Source: Belnapia moabensis DSM 16746 (lineage in GTDB: Bacteria > Pseudomonadota > Alphaproteobacteria > Acetobacterales > Acetobacteraceae). From it: DNA of 64,000 bases. The notes beneath the pieces were generated by a model. The model was not told where the DNA came from, made no database searches, and saw only the letters and a list, made by a program, of their open reading frames with translations. Of the stretch, positions 42,462 through 51,757 are shown in pieces (position 1 is the first letter of the stretch; each line of letters opens with the position of its first letter). The position numbers and the translations under genes are program-made. The DNA lies in assembly GCF_000745835.1 (NCBI RefSeq), contig NZ_JQKB01000009.1, forward strand, positions 99,510 to 163,509. The letters are read 5' to 3'.

Positions 42462-43679
42462 ATGACCTCCAATCCGTCCCTCGCCGAGAGCTTCGACCTC
42501 AGGCGCCTCGATGCCGCCTTCTATGCCGACCCCTTCCCGGTCTACCGGTCGCTGCGGGAGCATCAGCCGGTGAAGCGCATGGCGGATGGCTCGCTGTTCC
42601 TGACGCGTTGGGCGGATCTCGACCGGGTCTACCGGGATACGAAGACCTTCTCCTCCGACAAGCATGCGGAGTTTCGGCCGAAATACGGGGCGTCGCCGCT
42701 CTACGAGCATCATACGACGAGCCTCGTCTTCAACGACCCGCCGCTGCATACGCGCGTCAGGCGGCTGATCGCGGGGGCGCTGATGCCGCGGGCGATCGCG
42801 GCGATGGAGCCGGGGCTGCATGCGCTGGTGGGGCGGTTGCTGGATGCCATCGCCGAGCGTGGCGAGGCAGATGTCATCGAGGATTTCGCGGCGGCCATCC
42901 CGATCGAGGTGATCGGCAACCTGCTCGGCGTGCCGGTCGAGGAGCGGGAGCCGTTGCGGGGCTGGTCGCTCGCCATCCTCGGTGCGCTGGAGCCGGTGGT
43001 GACGGCGGAAGCCGCCATGCGGGGGAATGCGGCCGTCAGCGAGTTCCTCGACTATCTGCGCGGGCTCGTCGCGCGGCGGCGGGCGAGGCCGGGGGATGCC
43101 TCGACGGATGTGCTGACCCGGCTGATCGAGGGCGAGGCGGATGGGGAGCGGCTGACCGAGGCGGAGCTGCTGCACAACTGCATCTTCCTGCTCAATGCCG
43201 GGCACGAGACGACGACCAACCTCATCGGCAATGGGCTGGAGCTGCTGATGCGCTTCCCGGATCAGCGGGCGCGGCTGCTGGGGGAGCCGGGGCTCATCAC
43301 GACCGCCACCGAGGAGTTCCTGCGCTACGAGAGCTCCAACCAGCTCGGCAACCGGCGGGCGGTGGCGGAGGTGGAGATCGGCGGGGTGGCGGCGGTGCCG
43401 GGGACGCTGCTGACTCTTTGCATCGGGGCGGCGAACCGGGACCCGGAGCGGTTCGAGGACCCTGACCGGCTGGATGTGGGGCGGCAGCCGAACCGGCACC
43501 TCGCCTTCGCGGGCGGGCCGCATATCTGCGCGGGGATGACCCTGGCGCGGCTGGAGGGGAGGATCGCCATCGGTGCCTTCCTGGCGCGATTCCCCGGCTA
43601 TGTGCCGGCGGGGGAGGCGGTGCGGGGCGGGCGGGCGCGGTTCCGGGGCTTCCTCTCGCTTCCGGTCCGGGTGGCATGA
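42462..43679 (+). CDS. Cytochrome P450
   Basis: A 405-residue soluble bacterial P450. The haem-binding loop FAGGPHICAG contains the proximal cysteine C356, the I-helix has LNAGHETTTN with the oxygen-activating threonine, and the K-helix ExxR is in TATEEFLRYESSNQ. Length and style are those of CYP class I enzymes that need a ferredoxin partner; none is encoded nearby. The ATG lies after a 245-bp region in which no gene or clear signal was seen. Its stop overlaps possible start codons of the following Bug gene. Substrate unknown. Confidence 0.95.
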   Translation: MTSNPSLAESFDLRRLDAAFYADPFPVYRSLREHQPVKRMADGSLFLTRWADLDRVYRDTKTFSSDKHAEFRPKYGASPLYEHHTTSLVFNDPPLHTRVRRLIAGALMPRAIAAMEPGLHALVGRLLDAIAERGEADVIEDFAAAIPIEVIGNLLGVPVEEREPLRGWSLAILGALEPVVTAEAAMRGNAAVSEFLDYLRGLVARRRARPGDASTDVLTRLIEGEADGERLTEAELLHNCIFLLNAGHETTTNLIGNGLELLMRFPDQRARLLGEPGLITTATEEFLRYESSNQLGNRRAVAEVEIGGVAAVPGTLLTLCIGAANRDPERFEDPDRLDVGRQPNRHLAFAGGPHICAGMTLARLEGRIAIGAFLARFPGYVPAGEAVRGGRARFRGFLSLPVRVA

Positions 43680-43711
43680 TACGGAGCGGGAAAGGGATGG
43701 AGCGTCACCGC

Positions 43712-44677
43712 ATGACCCGTATCACCCGCCGTGCCGCGCTGGCGGCTGGCCTTGCCGCTTCGGCCGCGCCGGCGTTGGCGGCCTTTCCGGAGCGGCCGGT
43801 GCGCTGGCTGGTCGGCTATCCGCCGGGGGGCGGGACGGATGTGCTGGCGCGGCTCGTCGGGCAGAGCATGGGGGTGCGGCTCGGCGTGCCGGTCGTCATC
43901 GAGAACCGGCCGGGGGCGGCGACCAATATCGCGGCGGAGGCGGCGGCGCAGGCGGCGCCGGACGGGACGACCGTCTTCACCGCGGGGAACGAGACGCTGG
44001 TCTTCAATCCGGCGCTCTACAAGCGGCTGCCTTTCGACGCGGATACCGGGCTCCGGCCGCTCGGGCTGATGGCGCGGTTCCATCTGGTGCTGTGCGCGAA
44101 GCCGGAGGGCGGGGCGGCGACGCCCGAGGGGTTCGTCGCGGCGGCCAAGGCGAAGGTGATGGATTACGGCTCGCCGGGGGTCGGCTCGCCGCATCACCTG
44201 GCGATGGAGCGGCTGGCGCGGGACCTTGGGGTCAGGCTGAACCATGTGCCCTATCGCGGCATGGCGCCGGTGATGACGGACCTGATGAACGGGACCGTGG
44301 AGGCGGCGGTGCTCGACATGGCGGCGGGGGCGGAGGTGATCCGCACCGGCAAGGTCCGGCCGCTGGCGCTGCTGTCGGCGGCGCGGCTGCCCGGTCTGCC
44401 GGCGCTGCCGACGGCGCGGGAGGCCTATGGGCTGGCGGGGTTCGAGGCCTATGCTTGGCAGGGGCTGACGGCACCGGGGCGGACGCCGGACGACATCGCC
44501 GCCCGCCTGTCGCGCGACCTGGCGGCCAGCATCGCCGAGCCTGCGGTGCAGGCGCGGATGCGGGAGATCGGGCTCGACCCACTGGCGGGCGGGCCGGAGG
44601 AGCAGCGGGCGATGATCGCGGCGGAGCGGGCGATCTACTGGCCGCTGATCAAGGGGCTGGGGCTCAGCCTCGATTGA
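43712..44677 (+). CDS. Bug-family tricarboxylate-type solute-binding protein
   Basis: A periplasmic TctC/Bug protein of about 321 residues. The start chosen follows GGAG at nine bases and gives a clean signal peptide (TRITRRAALAAGLAASAAPALA); an ATG 36 bases upstream overlaps the P450 stop (ATGA) and would add 12 residues before it. Family marks are FPERPVRWLVGYPPGGGTDV, VIENRPGAATNIAAE and HVPYRGMAPVMTDLMNGTV. It is probably co-transcribed with the P450, which hints that the P450 substrate or product is a carboxylate it captures. No TctAB genes are present. Confidence 0.92.
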   Translation: MTRITRRAALAAGLAASAAPALAAFPERPVRWLVGYPPGGGTDVLARLVGQSMGVRLGVPVVIENRPGAATNIAAEAAAQAAPDGTTVFTAGNETLVFNPALYKRLPFDADTGLRPLGLMARFHLVLCAKPEGGAATPEGFVAAAKAKVMDYGSPGVGSPHHLAMERLARDLGVRLNHVPYRGMAPVMTDLMNGTVEAAVLDMAAGAEVIRTGKVRPLALLSAARLPGLPALPTAREAYGLAGFEAYAWQGLTAPGRTPDDIAARLSRDLAASIAEPAVQARMREIGLDPLAGGPEEQRAMIAAERAIYWPLIKGLGLSLD

Positions 44678-44690
44678 GGGCGGTGCGGCC

Positions 44691-45944
44691 TTACCGAACC
44701 CACTCGCCCCCGCGCATCAGCGGCTCGGCATTCCCGGCGGCGTCGAGGCCGTCCACATCGGTTTCGGCGGAGCCGATCATCCAGTCGACATGGATGAGGC
44801 TGGTGTTGGCGCCGGCGGCGTCGAGGGCTGCCTTGTCGAGGTTCTGGTCGACGAAGCACTTCGAATAGGCTTGGCCGAGGGCGATGTGGCTGGCGGCGTT
44901 CTCGTCGAACAGGGTGTTGTAGAAGAGCAGGCTGCTTTGCGAGATCGGGTTGGAGTTGGGGACGAGGGCCACTTCGCCCAGCATGCGGGCGCCCTCGTCC
45001 GTGCCGATCATGCGCTCGAGCACGGGCTGGCCGGTGCTGGCATGGGCCTCGGTGATGCGGCCGGCCTCGAACCGGACGCGGATCTCCTGGATCAGCGTGC
45101 CCTGGTAGGAGAGCGGCTTGGTGGCGGCGACGACGCCCTCGGTCATCGCGCGGTGGGGGGTGGTGAAGACCTCCTCGGTCGGGATGTTGGGGTTGCCGGT
45201 GATGCCGTTCTTCGCCGTGGAGAGGCCACCCATCCAGGCATGGCCGTCGGCGAGGCCGACCTTGAGGTCGGTGCCCGGGCCGCGGAAGCGGAGCGCGGTG
45301 TAGCGGCGCTCGTTCAGGATGCGGCGCTTCTGCATGAGCCGGTCGTTGTGCGCGGCCCAGGCGGCGGCCGGGTCCGGCGCGTCGGCGCGGGAGGCGGCGA
45401 AGATCGCGTCCCAGAGGCGGGCGAGGGCGGCCTGCTCCGGCAGGTCGGGGAAGACGGTGGTGGCCCAGGCGGGGGTGGCGCTGGCGACGAGGGTCCAGTT
45501 GATCGCCGTCGCGGTGATGAGTTCGAGCGCGGGGCGGTAGGCGACGGAGCGGGCACGGTTGGCGCGGGCGACCTTCGCGGGGTCCTCGGCGGCCAACAGG
45601 GAGGGGTTGTCGCCGACGATCGCCAGGCGGGCGGCGCCGTTGCGGAAGGCGGAGGCCATGCCGTCGAAGAGCCAGGCGGGGGCCACGTCGAAGGCCTCGT
45701 CGGGGGCGTGGCGGTAGCGGGCGAGGGCCATCTGGTCGTCGCCGAGCAGGCAGGTGACGAGGGAGGCGCCGGCCTTGTAGGCCTGCTCGGTGATGCGGCG
45801 GGCGAGCGGCAGGGCCTCGACCGGGGCGGTCATCACCAGCTCCTGCCCCGGCGCGAGGTTGAGGCCGACGCGCACCGCGAGCGCCGCCAGCCGGTCGAGG
45901 CGCTCGGCATGGGTGAGGGGAGAGGCGGGCTGGTGCGTATCCAT
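44691..45944 (-). CDS. M29-family aminopeptidase
   Basis: A 417-residue metallo-aminopeptidase of family M29 (AmpS/thermophilic aminopeptidase T type), a cytoplasmic dinuclear enzyme. Conserved elements include EAHASTGQPVLERMIGTDEGARMLGEVALVP, holding metal-binding glutamates, FYNTLFDENAASHIALGQAY with His and Glu ligands, and the terminal HVDWMIGSAETDVDG. Length is normal. It converges on the Bug gene and is divergent from a DUF1349 gene. Its role would be general peptide trimming. Confidence 0.93.
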   Translation of the reverse strand: MDTHQPASPLTHAERLDRLAALAVRVGLNLAPGQELVMTAPVEALPLARRITEQAYKAGASLVTCLLGDDQMALARYRHAPDEAFDVAPAWLFDGMASAFRNGAARLAIVGDNPSLLAAEDPAKVARANRARSVAYRPALELITATAINWTLVASATPAWATTVFPDLPEQAALARLWDAIFAASRADAPDPAAAWAAHNDRLMQKRRILNERRYTALRFRGPGTDLKVGLADGHAWMGGLSTAKNGITGNPNIPTEEVFTTPHRAMTEGVVAATKPLSYQGTLIQEIRVRFEAGRITEAHASTGQPVLERMIGTDEGARMLGEVALVPNSNPISQSSLLFYNTLFDENAASHIALGQAYSKCFVDQNLDKAALDAAGANTSLIHVDWMIGSAETDVDGLDAAGNAEPLMRGGEWVR

Positions 45945-46009
45945 GGCGATGATCCTGAGCGAGGGGGCGACTATCCTCCGGCGCCGGGACGGGCGGCAAG
46001 GGAGGGGCC

Positions 46010-46585
46010 ATGTTGGAGCGGGGCAGCTGGCTGAACGAGCCGGCGGAGTGGGGGTTCGAGGCGGGCGGGCTGCGCGTCGTCACCGGCCGGACGACGGATT
46101 TCTGGCGGGAGACGCATTACGGCTTCACCAGGGACAGCGGGCATTTCCTCGGCATCGCCACCGCGGGGGACTTCACCGCGGAGGTCAGGGTGCGGGCCGG
46201 GTATGAGGCGCTCTACGACCAGGCGGGGATCATGCTGCGGCTCGACGAGGGGCACTGGCTGAAGGCCGGGATCGAATTCTCCGACGGGCAGGCGATGCTG
46301 GGGAGCGTGCTGACGGTAGGGCGATCCGACTGGGCGACGGGGCCTTATGCCGGCGATCCCGGCGATGTCCGCCTGCGGCTGACGGTGGCCGAGGGGGTGG
46401 TGCGGGTGCAGGCCTCGGCGGATGGGCGGCGCTGGGGGCTGGTGCGGCTGGCGCCCTTTCCGAGGGCCGAATCCTATCTCGTCGGGCCGATGTGCTGCAC
46501 GCCGGGGCGGGCGGGGCTCGAGGTGCGCTTCACCGATTTCCGGCTCGGGCCGCCGCTCGGGCGGGACCTGCACGACCTCACCTGA
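46010..46585 (+). CDS. DUF1349-family protein
   Basis: A 191-residue cytoplasmic protein of the DUF1349 family, whose fold is a concanavalin-like jelly roll and which is related to yeast regulators of unknown mechanism. Recognisable segments are FWRETHYGFTRDSGHFL, YEALYDQAGIMLRLDEGHWLKAGIE and SDWATGPYAGDPGDVRLRL. The ATG follows AAGGGAGGGG. It is followed by pqiA after about 180 bp on the same strand, but a functional link is not known. Sugar or ligand binding is possible. Confidence 0.9.
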   Translation: MLERGSWLNEPAEWGFEAGGLRVVTGRTTDFWRETHYGFTRDSGHFLGIATAGDFTAEVRVRAGYEALYDQAGIMLRLDEGHWLKAGIEFSDGQAMLGSVLTVGRSDWATGPYAGDPGDVRLRLTVAEGVVRVQASADGRRWGLVRLAPFPRAESYLVGPMCCTPGRAGLEVRFTDFRLGPPLGRDLHDLT

Positions 46586-46769
46586 TCCCTTGCCGGCAGG
46601 TGACGGTAGCGACATCCGGTTGCGCATAGTAACCCAATGGTTCAGGCAGGGCGGCGCTTGCAACTCCTGCGGCTCCGAACCGTTCGCCTGCCGATTCCTC
46701 CTGCTCCAGGCTGATTGCGATGCGCCTTCGACCCCGACCCGAAACCTTCCCCGCCCCGGCGCAGGCCGC

Positions 46770-48020
46770 GTGGTGACGGCGACCGAGGCGCCCCGGACCC
46801 TCCGGGAATGCGAGGGCTGCGGCAACATGGTGTGGATTGGCCCGCTCGGCCGCGGCGAGGAGGCGCGCTGCCCGCGCTGCGAGACGGTGCTCCGGCGGCA
46901 TGCGGCGGACTCGCTGGAGGTGCCGCTGGCGCTCTGCCTGGCGGGGCTCGTGCTCTATGCGGTGACGATGACGATGCCCTTCCTCGGGCTGCAACTGCTC
47001 GGGCAGCTGCGCTTCAGCCGTGTCGAGACGGGGGCCTTCGCCTTCCTCCAGGACGGCTACGGCATCCTCTCCGTGCTGGTGCTGCTGACGCTCGTCGCGG
47101 TGCCGCTGATGCGGCTGCTGCTGCTGCTGACGGTGCTGGTCGGCCTCCGGCTGCGGGAGGCGCCGCGCTGGCTCTACAAGCCCTTCCGCTGGCATGAGCG
47201 GCTGGCGCAATGGGCGATGATCGAAGTGTTCCTCTTCGGCGTGCTCGTCTCCTACACCCGGCTCGCCGACCTGGCGCAGGTGGAGATCGGGCCGGCGGCC
47301 TATGGGCTGGCGGCGCTGGCCCTCGCCCAGGTGGCGCTGAACGCCCGGCTCGATGCCGACCGGGTGTGGGAGGCGCTGGAAGAGCGCGGGGCGGTGCCGG
47401 CGCACGGGCGGCGGCCGGCCGAGGAGGCCGGGCTGATCGGCTGCGACTGCTGCCGGCTGGTGGTGCCGGCGCGGCCGGGCGATGGGTGCCTGCGCTGCGA
47501 CGCGCCGATGCGCATGCGCAAGCCGAACAGCGTGGCGCGGAGCTGGGCGCTCATCCTCGCCGCGGTGGTGCTCTACGTGCCGGCCAATGCCTATCCCGTG
47601 ATGGATGTCGTCACTTTCGGGCGCGGCGGGCCGCATACCATCCTCGGCGGGACCTGGGAGTTCATCGAGGCCGGGTTCTGGCCGCTGGCGCTCGTCGTCT
47701 TCCTCGCCAGCGTCGCGGTGCCGCTGCTGAAGCTGATCGGCCTCGCCATCATGCTGCTCGGCATCCACCGGCGCTCCGACCATGGGCTCATCGGCAAGAC
47801 GCGGCTCTACCGCGTGGTCGAGGCGATCGGGCGGTGGTCGATGATCGATGTCTTCGTCGTCTCGGTGCTCATCGCGCTGGTGCGCTTCGGCTCGGTCGCC
47901 TCGATCAATGCCGGGCTGGGCGCCGTCTGCTTCGCCGGGGTCGTGGTGCTGACCATCCTCGCGGCGGAGGCCTTCGACCCGCGGCTGATGTGGGACGCGG
48001 CGGAGGAGCGCAAGCCATGA
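46770..48020 (+). CDS. pqiA: Paraquat-inducible protein A (PqiA/YebS-like)
   Basis: A roughly 416-residue inner membrane protein with two PqiA modules, each with a zinc ribbon and four helices. The ribbons are CEGCGNMVWIGPLG with CPRC near the N-terminus, and CDCCRLVVPA with CLRC in the middle. The start is a GTG (a second GTG follows immediately); no ATG in frame is close, so the first residues are uncertain. The stop overlaps pqiB (ATGA). The Pqi system bridges the inner and outer membranes and is thought to move lipids. Confidence 0.9.
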   Translation: MVTATEAPRTLRECEGCGNMVWIGPLGRGEEARCPRCETVLRRHAADSLEVPLALCLAGLVLYAVTMTMPFLGLQLLGQLRFSRVETGAFAFLQDGYGILSVLVLLTLVAVPLMRLLLLLTVLVGLRLREAPRWLYKPFRWHERLAQWAMIEVFLFGVLVSYTRLADLAQVEIGPAAYGLAALALAQVALNARLDADRVWEALEERGAVPAHGRRPAEEAGLIGCDCCRLVVPARPGDGCLRCDAPMRMRKPNSVARSWALILAAVVLYVPANAYPVMDVVTFGRGGPHTILGGTWEFIEAGFWPLALVVFLASVAVPLLKLIGLAIMLLGIHRRSDHGLIGKTRLYRVVEAIGRWSMIDVFVVSVLIALVRFGSVASINAGLGAVCFAGVVVLTILAAEAFDPRLMWDAAEERKP

Positions 48021-49705
48021 GCGGAGCGCAGGACGGCGCGGCCGAGGCGGAGCTGCGGCGCCGCCGGCGCAGGATATCGCCGATTTGGCTGGTGCCGCTG
48101 GCGGCGATCCTGATCGCCGGCTATCTCGGCTGGAAGACCTATTCCGACCGCGGGCCGCTCGTCACCGTCACCTTCCGCGACGCGGCGGGGCTGACGGCGG
48201 GGCAGACCCAGGTGCGCTACAAGGCGGTGCAGGTCGGCACGGTAGAAGGCATCGAGCTCTCCGGCGACCTGCAGCAGGTGCAGGTGCGGCTGCGGATGAC
48301 GCGGACGGTGGAGGCGCGGCTGACCGAGGCGGCGCGCTTCTGGGTGGTGCGGCCAAGGCTGACGGCGGGCAATGTCTCGGGCCTCGAGACCATCGTCTCC
48401 GGCGCCTATATCGAATTCGACCCGGGCGGGGAGGGGGCGACGCAGCGCGACTTCGCCGGGCTCGAGAACCCGCCGGGCGTGCGCTCGGACGAGCCGGGCC
48501 GGGTCTTCACCCTGCTGGCGCGGCGGGTCGGCTCGCTCGATCGCGGCTCGCCGGTCTTCTTTCGCGACGTGACGGTGGGGGAGATCCTCGACATCGATCC
48601 GCCGGGGATCGACGGCAATGTCACGGTCCAGGCCTTCATCCGCGCGCCCTTCGACGGCTATCTGCGCGAGGGCTCGCGCTTCTGGAACATCTCGGGCGTG
48701 AGCATCGGCTTCGGCGGGGCGGGGGTGAAGGTGGAGCTGGAGAGCCTGCGCGCGCTGCTGGCCGGCGGCATCGCCTTCGACACGCCGCACGAGCTGCGCG
48801 ACGAGCCGCCGGCGCCGGATTCGGCGCGCTTCGAACTGTATGACAGCCTCGAGGCCGCGGTCTCCGCCACCACCAAGGACCGGCTGGTCTTCCTGCTCTA
48901 CTTCGCCGAATCCGTGCGTGGGGTCGCGCCGGGGACGCCGGTGGAGATGCGGGGCGTGCGCATCGGCAGCGTGCTCGACCGGACGCTCGAATACGACCAG
49001 GCGACGGATACCTTCCGCGTGCCGGTGCATATCGCCATCGAGCCGGACCGCATCGCCTATCCCTCGGGCCGGGCGGGACGTTCCCAGGACGAGGTGATCG
49101 CCTTCGCCCGGCGGATGGTCGCCAGCGGGCTGCGCGGGCGGCTGCAGACGGTGAGCTACGTGACGGGGCAGGTGGTGATCGCCTTCGACTTCTTCCCCGA
49201 TGCGCCGCCGGACGAGGTGCGGCTGGTGGGCGATGAGATCGTCATGCCGACCATGGGGGCGGACAGCGTGCTGGCGAGCGCCGGCGGGATCGCGGCGAAG
49301 CTGCAGGCGATCCCCTTCGAGGAGATCGGGCGGAACTTGAACGGCATCCTCGGCTCGGTGAACGCCATCACCGGCAGCCCGGAGCTGCGCGGGGCGGTGC
49401 AGGGGCTGGCCGGCGTGCTGGACCAGGCGCAGGGGCTGCTGCGCCGGGCCGACGAGGGGCTGGCGCCGCTGCTGCGGCGGTTGCCGGGGATCGCTTCCAA
49501 CCTCGACCAGGCGGTGGGGCGGGCGGCCAGCGCCATGAGCTCGATCGAGCGGGGCTATGGCGCGCAGAGCGAGATCAACCGGCAGGTGGCGCGGGTGCTG
49601 GACCAGGCGAGCGATGCGGCGCGCTCCGTCCGGCAGCTCGCCGACCTGCTCGACCGGCACCCGGAGGCGCTGATCCGCGGCCGCAGCGGGGGGAACAGGC
49701 CGTGA
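48017..49705 (+). CDS. pqiB: MCE-domain intermembrane transport protein PqiB
   Basis: A 562-residue protein with one N-terminal membrane helix (about 22-42, ISPIWLVPLAAILIAGYLGW) and three MCE/MlaD domains in series (starting near LVTVTFRDAAGLTAGQTQVRY, then FTLLARRVGSLDRGSPVFF, and LVFLLYFAESVRGVAPGTPVEMRG), followed by a C-terminal helical needle region. In E. coli PqiB stacked MCE rings and a coiled-coil tube span the periplasm. It is coupled to pqiA upstream and pqiC downstream by overlaps, giving a complete pqiABC operon. Confidence 0.94.
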   Translation: MSGAQDGAAEAELRRRRRRISPIWLVPLAAILIAGYLGWKTYSDRGPLVTVTFRDAAGLTAGQTQVRYKAVQVGTVEGIELSGDLQQVQVRLRMTRTVEARLTEAARFWVVRPRLTAGNVSGLETIVSGAYIEFDPGGEGATQRDFAGLENPPGVRSDEPGRVFTLLARRVGSLDRGSPVFFRDVTVGEILDIDPPGIDGNVTVQAFIRAPFDGYLREGSRFWNISGVSIGFGGAGVKVELESLRALLAGGIAFDTPHELRDEPPAPDSARFELYDSLEAAVSATTKDRLVFLLYFAESVRGVAPGTPVEMRGVRIGSVLDRTLEYDQATDTFRVPVHIAIEPDRIAYPSGRAGRSQDEVIAFARRMVASGLRGRLQTVSYVTGQVVIAFDFFPDAPPDEVRLVGDEIVMPTMGADSVLASAGGIAAKLQAIPFEEIGRNLNGILGSVNAITGSPELRGAVQGLAGVLDQAQGLLRRADEGLAPLLRRLPGIASNLDQAVGRAASAMSSIERGYGAQSEINRQVARVLDQASDAARSVRQLADLLDRHPEALIRGRSGGNRP

Positions 49706-50274
49706 TGAACCGTCGCATGCTGATGGCCGGGCTGGCGCTGTCCGGGCCGATCCTGGCCGGCTGCGCCTCGCCCGAGCCGGAGCTGTACCGGCTGGTGGCG
49801 GTGCCGGGGGCTTCGCACCCCTGGGGGCCGGGGCTGGTCGAGCTGCGGCGGGTCGGCGTGCCGGCTTACCTGGACCGCTCGCAGATCATCCGGGCGGTGG
49901 CGGAGTCGCGGCTGGAGGCGCTCGGGGCACGCTGGGCGGAGCCCTTCGGCGACATGGTGACGCGGGTGCTGGCGGAGGACCTGATGCAGCGCCTCGCCGG
50001 CAGCACGGTGCTGACCGAGACGGGCTCGCTGCGGGGCGAGGCGGGGCTCATCGTCGAAGCGCAGGTCCAGCGCTTCGAGGCCGGGCCGGGGCCGGTGGTG
50101 GTGCTGGTCGCGCAATTCACCCTCCGTCCGCCGGGCGGGGCGACGCGGGCGGCGCGGGTGCAGCGCGTGGAGGTGCCGCTGGCGGGCGAGGGGATGCCGG
50201 ACATCGTCGCGGCGATGAGCGCGGCGCTCGGGCAGCTGGCCGATACCGTGGCGGGGCTGGCCGTCATGCGCTGA
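49705..50274 (+). CDS. pqiC: PqiC-like outer membrane lipoprotein (ABC-type transport auxiliary family)
   Basis: A roughly 189-residue lipoprotein. The lipobox ILAGC follows a short signal, with acylation expected at that cysteine, and the mature protein matches the PqiC/YmbA (DUF330) pattern: LVELRRVGVPAYLDRSQIIR and RWAEPFGDMVTRVLAEDLMQRL. It anchors the PqiB tube at the outer membrane. The start is the ATG that overlaps the pqiB stop (TGATG); a GTG three bases earlier is equally possible. Confidence 0.9.
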   Translation: MNRRMLMAGLALSGPILAGCASPEPELYRLVAVPGASHPWGPGLVELRRVGVPAYLDRSQIIRAVAESRLEALGARWAEPFGDMVTRVLAEDLMQRLAGSTVLTETGSLRGEAGLIVEAQVQRFEAGPGPVVVLVAQFTLRPPGGATRAARVQRVEVPLAGEGMPDIVAAMSAALGQLADTVAGLAVMR

Positions 50275-50488
50275 GGGTGCGCCCGCGGCCCTTCACCATG
50301 CCGAAACCCGAACCTTTCCGAGGAAACGCGGCCGGCGGGTGCTGGCGGCGCTGCTTCATCTGACGCTGCGGATCGAGGGGCGGCAGCGCTTCGCCGCGGG
50401 GCTTGGTACCGTCGCCGGGGGCTGCCAAGGCTGGCCGATCGCCCCCGGCGGGGTGATGATCGGCGGAACCGGGGCAGGGAGGCGCGGC

Positions 50489-51154
50489 ATGGTGAACATG
50501 GCGGAGGCGGAGGACCCCGAGCGGCCGGTGCTGTTCGGCAGCTTCACCAGCAGTTCGAGCTACAAGCCGATGCTGTTCCTCGCCTTGTCCGGGCTGGGGT
50601 TCGGCTTCCGCACGGTGAACCTGAAGACAGGGCTGCAGAAGTCGCCGGAGTATCTGGCGCTGAACCCCTATGGGCAGGTGCCGGCGCTGCGGCATCGCGG
50701 GCTGACGGTGATCCAGTCCAACGTCATCCTCGACTACCTGGCGCGGGCGACAGGGCATTTCGAGGGGCGGACGGAGCAGGCGCGATGGGCCGCCCGGGCC
50801 TGGCTGTCCTGGGAGGCGGATGCGATCACCAACATCGCCAAGGTGCGGCATTACCGCCGCTTCCGCAGCGTGGACCCTGCGGTGATGGCCTATTTCCTGC
50901 CGCTGGCCGAGGCGGCGCTGGATGTCGTCGAGCGGAGCCTCGGCGATGGGCGGGACTGGCTGGTGGGGGAGGAGGCGCCGTCCATCGCCGATATCGGTTG
51001 CTGGGGGCGCATGGTCTTCATGGCGGAAGGCGGGATCGAGATCGGGCGCTGGCCGCGGCTGCAGGCCTGGGCGGAGCGGCTGGCGGCGCTGCCGGGCTTC
51101 GGCCTGCCTTATGACCTGATCCCGAAGAAGGATGCCGAATTCGCGGGGCGCTAG
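50489..51154 (+). CDS. Glutathione S-transferase-family protein
   Basis: A 221-residue GST. The thioredoxin-like N-domain has VLFGSFTSSSSYKPMLFLAL at the glutathione-site region and NPYGQVPALRHRGLTVIQSNVILDYLA, with the cis-proline and the SNxI segment that binds the gamma-glutamyl group. The helical C-domain contains GEEAPSIADIGCWG, the usual capping motif. Start ATG follows AGGGAGG. It converges with a hypothetical exported protein gene and ends before a strong hairpin. Likely a detoxification or beta-etherase-like enzyme; substrate unknown. Confidence 0.9.
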   Translation: MVNMAEAEDPERPVLFGSFTSSSSYKPMLFLALSGLGFGFRTVNLKTGLQKSPEYLALNPYGQVPALRHRGLTVIQSNVILDYLARATGHFEGRTEQARWAARAWLSWEADAITNIAKVRHYRRFRSVDPAVMAYFLPLAEAALDVVERSLGDGRDWLVGEEAPSIADIGCWGRMVFMAEGGIEIGRWPRLQAWAERLAALPGFGLPYDLIPKKDAEFAGR

Positions 51155-51172
51155 CGCCTCATCCATGGGGTG

Positions 51173-51200
51173 GCGGAAGGCATGGGGGGATGCCTTCCGC
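51173..51200. terminator. Bidirectional hairpin between convergent genes
   Basis: GCGGAAGGCAT and ATGCCTTCCGC form a perfect 11-bp stem around a GGGGGG loop, 18 bp after the GST stop and 12 bp from the end of the convergent gene. It should terminate both transcripts, though the following T-tracts are short. Confidence 0.7.
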
Positions 51201-51212
51201 TGACTCTTCCGG

Positions 51213-51680
51213 TTATGTGCGCGGCCCGACGGTGCGCGAGGCGCTTCGGGTCGGGGTGTCAGACGGCGCAACCGCGGGCAGGGAGCCGTCACCGCCGATC
51301 AGCGCCTGCCCCAGCCGGCCGGTGTCCGCCGGCACCCAGACCGTCGTTGCGTGCTCGCCGCCTGCGACGATCACCGGCACCATTCCAAGGCGTGGCGCCT
51401 GGCCGGACCGCGGATGGAGGAGGATGAGCCTGGTGTCCTCGCCGCCTCCGCTGACGGCGACATGGCCGCCGCCGACGACATTGCCGTGCGGACCCGGACC
51501 GTAGTCGATGGTGCGGTCCTCGCCCGATCCGACGATGCTGGGATAACGAGGCTGCGCCACCGAAAAAGCCGGCAGCATGCCGAGGCAGAGGGCGGCCAGG
51601 ACGCCAAGGGGGGCGCGGCGGGCGGATGCGGTTCCGGTGGGGAAGGTGGGAGCTGCGGCGCGGCGGGCGGTGTCGTGCAT
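51213..51680 (-). CDS. Hypothetical exported protein
   Basis: A 155-residue protein with a signal peptide (PLGVLAALCLGMLPAFSVAQ, about residues 24-43) and a glycine-rich mature part with YPSIVGSGEDRTIDYGPGP and GHVAVSGGGEDTRLILLHP. No family recognised; it is probably periplasmic or surface-located. A GAAGG precedes the ATG. It lies 77 bp downstream of the sensor kinase gene on the same strand and could be a distal member of the peroxidase two-component operon. Confidence 0.58.
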   Translation of the reverse strand: MHDTARRAAAPTFPTGTASARRAPLGVLAALCLGMLPAFSVAQPRYPSIVGSGEDRTIDYGPGPHGNVVGGGHVAVSGGGEDTRLILLHPRSGQAPRLGMVPVIVAGGEHATTVWVPADTGRLGQALIGGDGSLPAVAPSDTPTRSASRTVGPRT

Positions 51681-51757
51681 GATGACCTTCGTCGTGGTTG
51701 ACGGAGGCAGACTGGGCGCGGCGCGCGACAGGCCGATGTCGAACGGACGGCGTTCGG

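Noticed and set aside
50275..50488. In-frame upstream extension of the GST gene
   Set aside because: The extra residues do not match the GST fold, and the chosen ATG has a strong AGGGAGG site in front of it.
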